Assembly (NCBI GenBank): GCA_022578605.1
Contig: MU394196.1
Span: forward strand, 1 to 12,306
Direction: 5' to 3'
DNA from: Camillea tinctor
Lineage: Eukaryota > Ascomycota > Sordariomycetes > Xylariales > Xylariaceae
DNA: 12,306 nt
The translations under genes were made by a program, and so were the position numbers. Every line of letters starts with the position of its first letter. The stretch's first letter is position 1. Shown here piece after piece: positions 1 to 7,688 of the stretch. The notes under the pieces are model-generated. The model was not told where the DNA came from. It did not search any database and worked only from the letters and a program-made list of their open reading frames with translations.

Positions 1-365
1 GTAAAATTTTAACTATTTTTTTAATTTATATATATTATTTTAAAAATACAACATAAATTTTACGCTTTTTAAAAAATAGTAAAAAATATTAAATAATAAA
101 GAAATTAAAGTTTTTTTATTTTTTACGTTTAAATTATTTATAAATTATATAATATATTTTAAACGATATTTTTACGATTTTTTAATAATTTAATATAGCA
201 AAAAATATAATTTTTACATTTTTAAAATAAAGATAAATATATATAGTTTATATTACATAAAATAATTTTTAAATTTATATTAAAATAAACTTTAGCTTTT
301 ATATATTAAAAAACATTTAAGTTTATATTTTTATCGTTTTTTATTAATTTATAATTAATTGTTAA
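1..365. repeat. Extremely A+T-rich block, RIP-like relic
   Basis: I count 29 G or C bases in the first 360 positions, so the block is about 92% A+T. TpG is absent until position 360-361, while TpA and ApT runs dominate and a few CpG (for example in TTTTACG) survive. No ORF of useful length is present. In Pezizomycotina such blocks are usually transposons mutated by repeat-induced point mutation (C to T, mostly at CpA). The source element is no longer recognisable. The change to ordinary composition is abrupt, between about 365 and 395. A native AT isochore or a centromere-proximal/subtelomeric flank are alternatives. Confidence 0.6.
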
Positions 366-926
366 AAACTATAGGTTTAATAAATATTATGTTGCATATG
401 GGGGTGGGTTGCAAAAAGGGGTCTGTGCGGTTAGACAAGTCGATGTCGATCTGGTGTTGTAGATCGGTGTTGAGAAACAGACACGAGAGGCTTGGAAGAG
501 AGAAAAAGAAAAAGGGAAAAGAAAAAAAAAGCAAAAAGCTACCATAACGTCCCACTCATGCGACAGACAAGACCTAGGAGTAGGCAGGGTTCTGCTATGT
601 ACTGTATAGATTAGGTCCATAGGTATGTATGAATGGATGTAAAAAAATGTGTAGATGGTCAATACATAATCAATAACAGGGTTCAGAAAATGGCTCATTT
701 CTTTCAAGTTGCAGTTTTGCAACATAGGACCTACTTACATAACTTACGTACTTACACACTTAAGGATGTCCTGTCGCACGTTATTGTTGTGATGCAAGAA
801 AGTTTCCGGCGCAAGGCCCGAAGGTGGATATGCCCGGTGGCGTTTCTCTGAAGTGGATGAGGATTATACGCACTACGTAAACCCAAAAGCACCACTATGA
901 CGGCAGGAAGTGTGAGTGGATGGAAA

Positions 927-953
927 GGGGGAAGGGGAGGAAGGGTTGAAGGG
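927..953 (+). other. Potential G-quadruplex motif
   Basis: Four guanine tracts of 5, 4, 3 and 3 bases lie in 27 nt, separated by loops of 2, 5 and 5 bases. This satisfies the usual G3+N1-7 pattern. No gene boundary lies nearby, so a function cannot be assigned. Confidence 0.4.
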
Positions 954-2186
954 TTTCCCTTTGGAAAGCGGCTGACGGGCTGACTGGAAACTGGAACTAG
1001 CGTTGGTTGGATAAACCTGCACTAACAAAGCGGATGGGATTCAAGAATAGCACTTTACCAAGAGACCCCTGGAATGGACAAGACCCTTGATCATGAGAAA
1101 CGAAACAAAGAACAGAAGAAAAAAAAAGAAAGGTTTAAAAAACAAAACTAAAAAAAAGGTTTAGAGCCATACTTGATAAGATATAGGGCGATGACGTAGG
1201 CGGAGATCTCTTGGCACCGGTCAAGGATTCAGGTAGGAAACCCCATTAGAGTAACCCGCTTTACCCGCTGCTCAAAATTATCGTTCACTTGCGTCCGGAG
1301 CTTTTTGAGGGGCAGGCTTGGGTGTGATGGTCCAAGCTGCTGTTGACGCGATATTACGATATAAGCTATGCACAATGACGGCGGGAAGCATTGATTGATA
1401 CCTAGTTCTCCCTTTTTTTTATGCGATAATTCTTGCTCTATTCTCCTTTCTCTAACCTTAATACCTAGCTTGGACCGAATAAAGGGAGGCAATATTGTCA
1501 TATGTTAGTTAGGTATTGAAGTTGGGTACATAACATTGAAGATAGGTAAGTAAGTGGAGGAGGCTAGACAAAAAGGTATTAACCCCCTGGCCGAGTATTA
1601 CACCATACCTAGAGGTTATTGCCTTCCTGCTATCTAGCTTACCTGTAATAGCATACACGTAAAGGGGCCCTCAATCTAGGTAGATGCTTGCGATCGGTTA
1701 CCATAACCTCCTCTTTGGTCCTTTTGGCTTCTTTGACTCCTTTCTAACTTACCTCTACGGACTGGTAATGCGGTACCATGATATCTATACTTAGGTATTA
1801 CCCATAAAAAAGTCGATTAAGTTTCCATATCTCCGCTAGATACCAAAGATAAAATGAAAATCGCTTGAACCAGGTCGATCACTGCTCGGGTTTTATTCTA
1901 ATCTCGGAGCGTGAAGAACACGTACGTAGTATTCGTATGTCTAATAACCCGACACATGGAGCACCGATCTTCGAGGGACCATTGCGATCAAGACGAGACT
2001 TGGCCTCAGGGGCTTAACCAAACCACGAGTGGCAAGTAGGGTATATTATTCACTCATGCTAAACTGAAGATCCTCCCACTCCTATATTCTGGTATCATTC
2101 AACGCCATCAGAAGAAGACATCCTCCACATTAACAACCCCCATTCCCCGGTCGTATTTCCATTAATCCATAGGTTCGTACCATATC

Positions 2187-2200
2187 TGATATATATATCA
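2187..2200 (-). promoter_or_regulatory. TATATA palindrome, possible 3'-end formation element
   Basis: A perfect 14-bp palindrome (TGATATATATATCA) lies about 17 bases past the stop codon of the minus-strand MARVEL-like gene. UA-rich elements of this kind act in fungal mRNA 3'-end formation. That role is inferred only from position and composition. Confidence 0.25.
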
Positions 2201-2216
2201 AATTATCGAGCTATCA

Positions 2217-2786
2217 TTACGCTGTCCAGCCAGTCGATCGAACAGACGCGTTGCGTCCCAGCTTGGCTCGGCCGGTAAATCGGCTATTCCGTTCACGATG
2301 AGACCACCAGTAGGCACCGGAGGCGACCGTGCCAATTAGCCAGAGAAGGGCCGCCGCTAGGTCAACCCATACGGCATTCTTCATTCGCTGTATATCGCTG
2401 TTGCCCTCAGGGTCCTCCCTGATGTACATACTCCCGAAGAGGCCGAATAGAGCAATCCACAGGACGAAAATGATGAAGCTCCATATGGTGACCGCGGCGA
2501 ACCGTAGTATAAAGGGAACCATGTACAAGATGGCGGTTAGGGCCGAGAGGCCACCAACAACCTCGGCATATACCTACACCGAGAGGGTTAGTCATACATT
2601 TCGCAACCAAGACCTTCCAGGACACCATCTTGGACTCACCCATTTTCCATCGGTGTATTTGCCTTGCGAGTGTGCGCGTTGCAGATCGACTCCGTACAAT
2701 CCACAGACAGTAACGGCGAGCACAAATTGGAAGAAATGCAGTACAGCAAAGAGCAGATAGCTCAAGGCCATGCCGAATATGCCCAT
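2217..2786 (-). CDS. MARVEL-like four-helix membrane protein, two exons
   Basis: Exon 1 is 2786-2640 and exon 2 is 2573-2217, joined in phase 0 across a 66-nt intron. The product is 167 residues, close to the usual size of small fungal MARVEL-domain proteins. Four hydrophobic segments lie at about residues 7-33, 52-72, 75-97 and 116-138. The first loop is polar (DLQRAHSQGKYTDGKW); after the third helix comes a charged loop (YIREDPEGNSDIQRMKNAVW), and the tail is basic (SHRERNSRFTGRAK). Loop motifs such as W-x-Y-A-E-V-V-G-G and R-M-K-N-A-V-W-V-D-L match my recollection of this ascomycete family. MARVEL proteins sit in plasma or endomembranes and are linked to membrane organisation and vesicle traffic; no enzymatic role is known. 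I chose the ATG at 2786. A second ATG five codons in (2771) is possible, and the frame stays open upstream without another ATG. No start-context data favour one over the other. Family assignment is from pattern memory, not a search. Confidence 0.8.
2574..2639 (-). other. Spliceosomal intron of the MARVEL-like gene
   Basis: The donor GTGAGT follows the TGG codon directly. The branch-like sequence TGACTAACC lies at about 2586-2594, and the acceptor GGTGTAG ends at 2574. Length is 66 nt, typical of filamentous ascomycetes. Without splicing the reading frame stops at 2592, and splicing restores the conserved K-W-V-Y-A-E-V-V-G-G stretch. Confidence 0.85.
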
Positions 2787-3092
2787 CTTGGTATAAAAAA
2801 TATAATGAAGCGCGACCCCAATCGACGTTTGCGAGAGGCGCGGAATGTGAGATGAGAGAGCCGAAAGTGTAGAGTGTTTGGCACAGCGAGTACCAGGGGG
2901 AATTCTGGAATAGGTGGAGCCAAAGGAGGCTGAAAATATCCAGACGTATGTATAAAAACACAGGAGGTTTGAACAAAACCTAGATGAAGCCGCGATTCTT
3001 TAAAATTAAGGCAGAACACGAGAAATAATAAACAAAATTCAAGAGAAAGCTCCAGCCCCTACTGGAAATGAATTGCCGGCCATTGTTTTATT

Positions 3093-3215
3093 GATTGGAC
3101 ACGCTAATGAAGACATAGAGAGTAATGACGTATTGTAGATAGGTATTGCCTTGATTGGACCAATCATATACTAGTCTGAACTTTAACTAGAGACCTAGGA
3201 GATTCATTGGCCAAT
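3093..3215. promoter_or_regulatory. Cluster of CCAAT boxes in inverted pairs
   Basis: Five CCAAT/ATTGG pentamers occur in 123 bp. ATTGG is at 3093. A 15-bp perfect inverted repeat with two boxes lies at 3152-3166 (TGATTGG-A-CCAATCA). A 10-bp palindrome with two overlapping boxes lies at 3206-3215 (ATTGGCCAAT). The cluster is 300-430 bp upstream of the minus-strand MARVEL-like gene. CCAAT is the core bound by the fungal HAP/CBC complex. Whether it serves that gene or a divergent transcript is unknown. Confidence 0.4.
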
Positions 3216-3308
3216 ACCTAGGTACATTGTAAGAGGACACTACACTAGATTAGGACAGGTTTACTAGCGCCAACTAGATCCAAGCGTTAGGGGCTTAGGG
3301 GTCACTCC

Positions 3309-3425
3309 CTTTTTTTTTTTTCTCTTCTTTCTTCCTTCACATTCAAACCACGATAATTTCAACCCTTCCCCTTTTCTGACACTGCTCCACGTTCGATGAC
3401 AAGTGGCTCTTTTATATATATATAT
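3309..3425 (+). promoter_or_regulatory. Pyrimidine tract followed by TATA repeat
   Basis: A T/C-rich tract (from about 3309) and a (TA)n run at 3413-3425 form a plus-oriented core-promoter-like arrangement. No convincing plus-strand coding sequence follows; the first ATG (3490) opens only 14 codons. This could be a decayed promoter, a non-coding transcript start, or simple sequence. Confidence 0.2.
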
Positions 3426-4073
3426 CCTAAGCTATGAGACTAAACTAGTATCTATCTTCAAGAAAAACGAGCACTTGCTAAACTCAATCATGGAGACCAC
3501 ATTGACGTTGACGCCTAACCGCAATTGCTGCTAAACCTAGACCTAGGTGAATGTGGAATATCCACCAACTTAGACCAAGGACAATTTTTTGAAGTTGACA
3601 TTTGGTGACCGATATTCTCATCCTAATCCAGCCTTTCGCTAACCATAAACTATGTTATATTCTTTTCACAGACTACGACTAGATAAACTATCTGCCTTTT
3701 GTCCTCACGATGCAATGTCTGCATAGACGGATCGTGCCCCGCTGCAATTGAGACTTCTGACGTGGTCAGGCGTAAAAAAAGGCCTTGGGGCCAACTGGCC
3801 AGGCAAAAAAAGAGGCCACCCCCACGAGTTCATATGCAAGGTGTCTCACACCTAAGCATGGTGAGAAACATACGAGATCTCTATCTCGCCATCGTCGTGG
3901 GGTTTGGCAGTCGATCCCGATTATTCATAGGAGTCGAGTCTGACTATAAAACCAGAAGACCCCACCCGTCTATTCCTGGCTATTCGGTAGAGCATCTCTT
4001 TCTGTCTCGTAATTGACAATCCCTATACGGCCAATGTCAGTGTCAACAGGGATCATCTTCCACCATGCGTGGT

Positions 4074-4092
4074 GTCCAATGTCCAATGTCCA
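4074..4092 (+). repeat. Short tandem repeat of GTCCAAT
   Basis: Two full copies (4074-4080, 4081-4087) and a five-base partial copy (4088-4092) are directly tandem. It looks like replication slippage and happens to create two CCAAT cores. Confidence 0.7.
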
Positions 4093-4863
4093 GAGGGATA
4101 CATACGTCTGCAATAGCAGCTCGACAATCCTATCTCAATTCAGGATGTCGCCGGTAGCTCGACTCTAGCTCGACTCCGCGATTTGGTTCTTAGGTCTAGT
4201 GATTGTGTCAGTTTGTATGTAGCAGGCAAGATATTGGTATCTGTGAGAACCACGTTTTTTTCCCCCTCTCCTACCTTTTTATTCCGTCTCGCTATGATCT
4301 AGATTGCTGGTTATGGCCTCCAATGCGCAAGCAAAGACTCATATGCTCTGTCTAATAGGCGAGGAGACTTGCTCCGGTGAGTCCAAGGGAGCCCATCGGT
4401 GAAAACATAGTCGTTCCGTCGGACTACAGCTCCAAGCATAAGGCACACAAATGAGTAATTTGTGAGTCTGACAGTGGATCTTTAGGAGGCAGTGTGATAG
4501 AGGTCTAGGAGCGAGGACAAGCCTTTTTGTGACCGAAATTTTGAACGCCTTGTGCAACAACTCAGCAAAACGGCCCCCCCTATGTCAGAAATTCAGCTGC
4601 TCTCGTGGCAGCTCATGAATGTCGGTTCCTCACCTGAAAGCCGGTAGTGGCGAGCTAGCGAGGAGCGTACCACAGCCTTACACTTTCCATCCAATTATGG
4701 ATGCTTGAAGCCTTGCATACCTAGGTACTCGGTTGATTAACACCTCCCCTGCATATCCTGTATATCAATTGACTATATGCCAGACTATCCGATGTGACAG
4801 TGGCCCATATGCCGGGGCATTGGTTACCAGCTGAGCGGTCAGTGGGTTACTTTACGCATTGCC

Positions 4864-5070
4864 ATGCGAATGCAATTGTCGACTTCTTCAGACGAACGTT
4901 GGGCCCCCCTCCAAACGCAGCCCTACGCCCGACATCTTGCTCGTGGCTTTGCCTCGGACCCAGGCAAGTCGAGGCCAGTCCGCCAATTTCACCGAATTAT
5001 CAAAATGTACAACGATGTGCTACCGCTTTCTCAACGCCAAATTCGTAGCGTCGCTCTTGTGACTACGTGA
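4864..5070 (+). CDS. Hypothetical 68-residue ORF, weak candidate
   Basis: The ATG at 4864 opens a 68-codon frame ending at TGA 5070; the frame is open upstream to 4798. The middle has a C-ending codon run (GCC CCC CTC, CCC TAC GCC) and a polar, Arg/Gln-rich product without a membrane segment. The region 5031-5070 reads PLSQRQIRSVALVTT. A CAG at 4798-4800 could be an acceptor and GTGAGA at 5067 a donor, so it might be an internal exon or a gene fragment. No domain is recognised. Two other frames are also open over part of this stretch, which weakens the case. Confidence 0.15.
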   Translation: MRMQLSTSSDERWAPLQTQPYARHLARGFASDPGKSRPVRQFHRIIKMYNDVLPLSQRQIRSVALVTT

Positions 5071-5120
5071 GATGAGGTTTCATTACTGCAAAGTCCACAA
5101 TGTGTGAAGTTCACCGACAA

Positions 5121-5163
5121 CCCCCCACCCCCCCCCAAATGTATATTGCCCAAATGTATATTG
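5121..5163. repeat. C-run with adjacent 15-bp tandem duplication
   Basis: A C-rich homopolymeric tract (5121-5136, one A) runs into two exact tandem copies of CCCAAATGTATATTG (5134-5148, 5149-5163), followed by a G5 run. This is a likely slippage product. The length of the C-run could also be a sequencing uncertainty. Confidence 0.75.
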
Positions 5164-5403
5164 GGGGCAGTGATAGGCACTCGATGGGCTATCGATACTT
5201 TCAGCTGTGCTACACTTGGGCTGAGAATAGTCGGAGTGTGATCATAAGGCACGATCCACTTTGATATTTGAACTTATCTTGTTTATAATATTGACCTCTT
5301 AAGGACAAAGGCTATGGAGCTCCCAACTTCGCCCCCTTGTAGGGCTGAATAGTCTCATGTTGATATACCGAGATCTGGTCAATTGTGGTGGATTTTTTTT
5401 GTG

Positions 5404-5412
5404 TATATATAG
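5404..5412 (+). promoter_or_regulatory. TATA box of the small zinc-ribbon gene
   Basis: TATATATAG follows a T-run and lies 188 bases before the ATG at 5600. A CCAAT core sits at about 5435-5439, and the leader between is C/A/T-rich with no out-of-frame ATG that I noticed close to the start. It is the only good TATA element upstream of this gene. Confidence 0.45.
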
Positions 5413-5599
5413 AGATTCCTTAATGCCCTCCTGAGGCCAATTTTTTTATCTCGATCATTATCCATCACAAGATCATATACTCTGCTCAGACAACCATCAT
5501 TCCTCCTCATCTAGCAATAAATCTCAGTGATAGTGCCAAAGTTTGCTTCCATCGCTACCGATTTTACCCAGTTAAAATATCCCTACACTTACAACCACC

Positions 5600-5799
5600 A
5601 TGCCTGCAAAGACTACCTCCAACAAGTCCGCCATGCGCTGGACCTGCGTAAGTCAAGATTTTACAACTGTTCTATATGTCCATTCCTGACTAGTTATTAG
5701 TGTGACTGCGGTCACTCGAACAATTCATACATATACAATGATGCGTGCTCAAACTGCCAGGTCCGACGATGCGGGAGCTGCGATATCTACGGGGCCTAG
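5600..5799 (+). CDS. Small Cys-rich zinc-ribbon (RanBP2-like) protein, 48 aa, two exons
   Basis: Exon 1 (5600-5647, 16 codons) and exon 2 (5701-5799, 32 codons plus TAG) join in phase 0 across a 53-nt intron. The start context is CAACCACCATGCC. The product has seven Cys. W14-x-C16-x2-C19-x3-N23 followed by C32-x2-C35 matches the RanBP2-type zinc finger layout (W-x-C-x2-C-x3-N-x6-C-x2-C), except that eight rather than six residues separate N23 from C32. A further pair, C40-x2-C43, follows in the stretch RRCGSCDIYGA. C17 and H21 are extra potential ligands. Nearly all of the protein is the finger, with a short basic N-terminus and no signal peptide or membrane segment. RanBP2-type fingers bind ubiquitin, RNA or partner proteins; tiny proteins of this kind occur in many ascomycetes without known function as far as I recall. 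Role and localisation are unknown. It stands alone, with a TATA box upstream and no close neighbour. Confidence 0.75.
5648..5700 (+). other. Spliceosomal intron of the zinc-ribbon gene
   Basis: The donor is GTAAGT, a CTGAC-like branch site lies at 5686-5690, and the acceptor is TTATTAG ending at 5700. Length is 53 nt. Removal brings C16 next to C17 and completes the C-x2-C of the first knuckle, which is the main support for both the intron and the gene. Confidence 0.8.
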
Positions 5800-6243
5800 A
5801 TGCCAAATGCACGACAAGCTGAAGAGAACCGGCCTCTGGCTTCGACCCGGCGGAAGAAGAATAGCTTGGACTATCTGTATAAAAATGCTGTACGATTGTG
5901 TTTAGATCGGAGCTCGGGGAAAGGGGGGAGTTAGGTATTGAGAACTATAGAGAATTCTCCTTTGTACTAGGTTAGACAAGATCTTAGAGCGCGAGCAATA
6001 TTGGGGGGTTATCTCGGTCATGTCGGCAAATCGCCTTTTCATTTGTTGGGTATTCTCTACAGCATAGACAGATTATAGACTTGCTATCCTTTCCCATGTT
6101 CTATCTTATTAGTGACGCTATAAGCAATACACACTGTAGCTCCGCGTTATCCCATGTAGACCAGCTGGGTCAACTAACCTTCAACAAGACTAGCCTTGGG
6201 CATCACCAAGGCCTTGCAAGCTAACAACGATGGAGTGACATGA

Positions 6244-6360
6244 TCAACATGGACAAGTCACGAGGGTATCTGAATATTCAACTGTTACTCTGTCACTGCC
6301 AGTGATCACCGCCCCTTTCAAGGCTGCCTCGAAATCGACCTTGACGTTACTTAGATTCAT
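6244..6360 (-). pseudogene. Possible short-chain dehydrogenase remnant
   Basis: The ATG at 6360 opens 38 codons to TGA at 6244. The segment VDFEAALKGAVITGSD resembles the start of a classical short-chain dehydrogenase, where a beta strand leads into TGxxxGxG. Here the glycines after TG are missing and the frame ends at once, so no functional protein is possible. An intron-like GTAAGG...ATAG stretch lies just upstream (about 6382-6432). The resemblance is short and may be chance. Confidence 0.12.
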
Positions 6361-6868
6361 CGCAAGGAATACGGATGCCTATTTGCCAATATAGTCGGCG
6401 TAAATTAGCCTCTAAAGGGTAACCTTACGTATGGGAGCACTTACTTCGGTAGCACTACCAACAGCAAGGATACGACCTCATCTAACCAGGCTCCTTATTT
6501 ACCTATATCTGGCTACGGGTGGCAAAGAAGAGCGTGACGGAGGGTCACATCACAGGGTTGTCACAACCTGTCAAACAAGCACCTGAAACGAGGATAACTA
6601 GCCTCAATGGCAAGCCAAAAGTCCGGTAGCCTTCTAGACAAGGGTAGATGATTCGTCTTGGGAGGGCTGCTGTAGATCCAATCGACAGGACATTCAAGGT
6701 GCCAGGGGTCCCACGAGCCCCATCAGCGAGATCCTCGCCCTCGTCGTCCGATCTAGCCTGCTCACCAGCCCTGGTGGAGACTTGTCATAGAGGGACGGGA
6801 AGAAAGGTGGAAAAGGAGGGGGGGGGGACATTGTGTACTTACCTAGGTATGTAACCTCTGAAACACTC

Positions 6869-6913
6869 CGGTAGCTTAAGCTACCGAATCTGGGGGGGCA
6901 CAGCAAGCTACCG
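6869..6913. repeat. 18-bp perfect palindrome plus third half-site
   Basis: CGGTAGCTTAAGCTACCG at 6869-6886 is perfectly self-complementary. The right arm AAGCTACCG recurs at 6905-6913. The arms end in CGG and CCG separated by 12 bases. Related CGGTAGC words occur at about 6446 and 6624. Confidence 0.7.
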
Positions 6914-7580
6914 AGCTAACCTCATCACTACATGAGTGGCTTCCATTCGGCGTTGTAGCTCGGGTAAAGCGAATGGCACGATACATGAGGTACAGCAGAC
7001 CGGCTGGATAGCTCTCACATTCTACTAACCCGAAGCTAAGGGTACAATTGGCAAGACAAGGCGACCTCAAGGCTATAACGCTAACACGTCCAAGGCCTGG
7101 CGTTCCGGTTATAGACTTCGTTTTCGGTCCACAGAGGGCACTTGATAGTGTATAATTCCTCTTTCCTCACGCCAGCCTAGGTCACCACGTTTCGTTGGGC
7201 AAAAAGCAAAAGGAAAACAGGAAAACACAGCACATAAGCCACGGAATAGGTAGACATGGGGAAGAAGACAGCCTCAAGACAGGAGAGGAAATTTCTATTC
7301 GGTAATCTGCCTCATCCCCCGGTGAAGAAGACGGAAAGGGGAAAAAATAATAATAAAAAGGGAAAGGAAAAGTCAATCATCCCAAGGGGTAGGGCGAAAC
7401 TACCTAGTAGATTTGACAAGCGTTACTCGGGAAAGCACGTGCACACACGTTGAAGACAAGACTACTTACACTACATACACATTCTAACAGAAACACCCCC
7501 ACACCACGCCTACTCAGCCGCCCTCGTCTTCTACTACACTAGTTTAGGAGAATTAAAAAAAGAATCCTGGCCTCCCCCTG

Positions 7581-7597
7581 TCACGCATGTAGCGTGA
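7581..7597. repeat. Short hairpin, 6-bp stem
   Basis: TCACGC and GCGTGA flank the loop ATGTA. It lies 42 bases before a larger hairpin, and a TATAAA word (7604-7609) sits between them. Confidence 0.5.
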
Positions 7598-7639
7598 AAG
7601 TAGTATAAACGGCAAGGCTAGCTAGGGGTAGAATAAAAA

Positions 7640-7688
7640 GGGGTGTGTGTTACGCTGTCCTATACCTACATACTACAACACACACCCC
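7640..7688. repeat. Perfect 12-bp inverted repeat with 25-nt loop
   Basis: The arms GGGGTGTGTGTT (7640-7651) and AACACACACCCC (7677-7688) are exact reverse complements. The arms are GT/AC-rich simple sequence, which raises the odds of chance formation. No terminal direct repeats indicating a transposon are visible. Confidence 0.7.

Larger units (their letters stand above)
366..2216. other. Intergenic region without a convincing gene
   Basis: The stretch holds an A/G-rich tract (about 497-538), a guanine-tract cluster (927-953), an A-rich stretch (about 1105-1160) and many TAGGTA/TACCTA words. Two ATG-initiated frames exist, 72 codons at 633-851 (+) and 90 codons at 1501-1229 (-). Neither shows a recognisable domain, splice structure or coding-like composition. 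I see no tRNA-like B box and no transposon terminal repeats. Confidence 0.5.
3427..5400. other. Intergenic region with only weak ORFs
   Basis: No frame here carries a domain I recognise. Features are a TATAAAA at 3945-3951, a 2.7-copy GTCCAAT tandem repeat, a tandem 15-bp duplication beside a C-run, one TACCTAGGTA palindrome (4718-4727) and one somewhat coding-like frame near 4864-5070. I see no terminal inverted repeats or transposase motifs. Confidence 0.45.
5800..7100. other. Gene-free region with hairpins and one possible coding relic
   Basis: No intact gene was found. It holds a hairpin (6193-6212; 7-bp stem GCCTTGG/CCAAGGC, 6-nt loop), an imperfect 20-bp palindrome near 6553-6572, several CGGTAGC words with an 18-bp palindrome (6869-6886), a G-run (about 6820-6828) and a TACCTAGGTA palindrome (6840-6849). 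On the minus strand, a stop-free stretch of about 80 codons spans roughly 6535-6790 but has no ATG and no recognisable domain. Confidence 0.4.

Noticed and set aside
633..851. 72-codon ATG ORF on the plus strand
   Set aside because: No recognisable family or codon bias; length is within chance for this composition.
1229..1501. 90-codon ATG ORF on the minus strand
   Set aside because: Basic, low-information product without a domain, no splice structure, no coding-like composition.
2329..2976. Long frames opposite to and overlapping the MARVEL-like gene
   Set aside because: They are shadows of the spliced gene, and the intron signals fit only the minus-strand frame chosen.
3284..3302. Two TTAGGGG-like words, possible telomere relic
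   Set aside because: Only two imperfect units; no telomeric array is present.
3490..3534. 14-codon ORF 65 bases after a TATA repeat
   Set aside because: Too short and no continuing exon found in any frame.
3699..4016. 105-codon plus-strand frame with an early CxxC
   Set aside because: Begins at TTG, not ATG. The Cys pair is not part of a complete zinc motif and composition is not coding-like.
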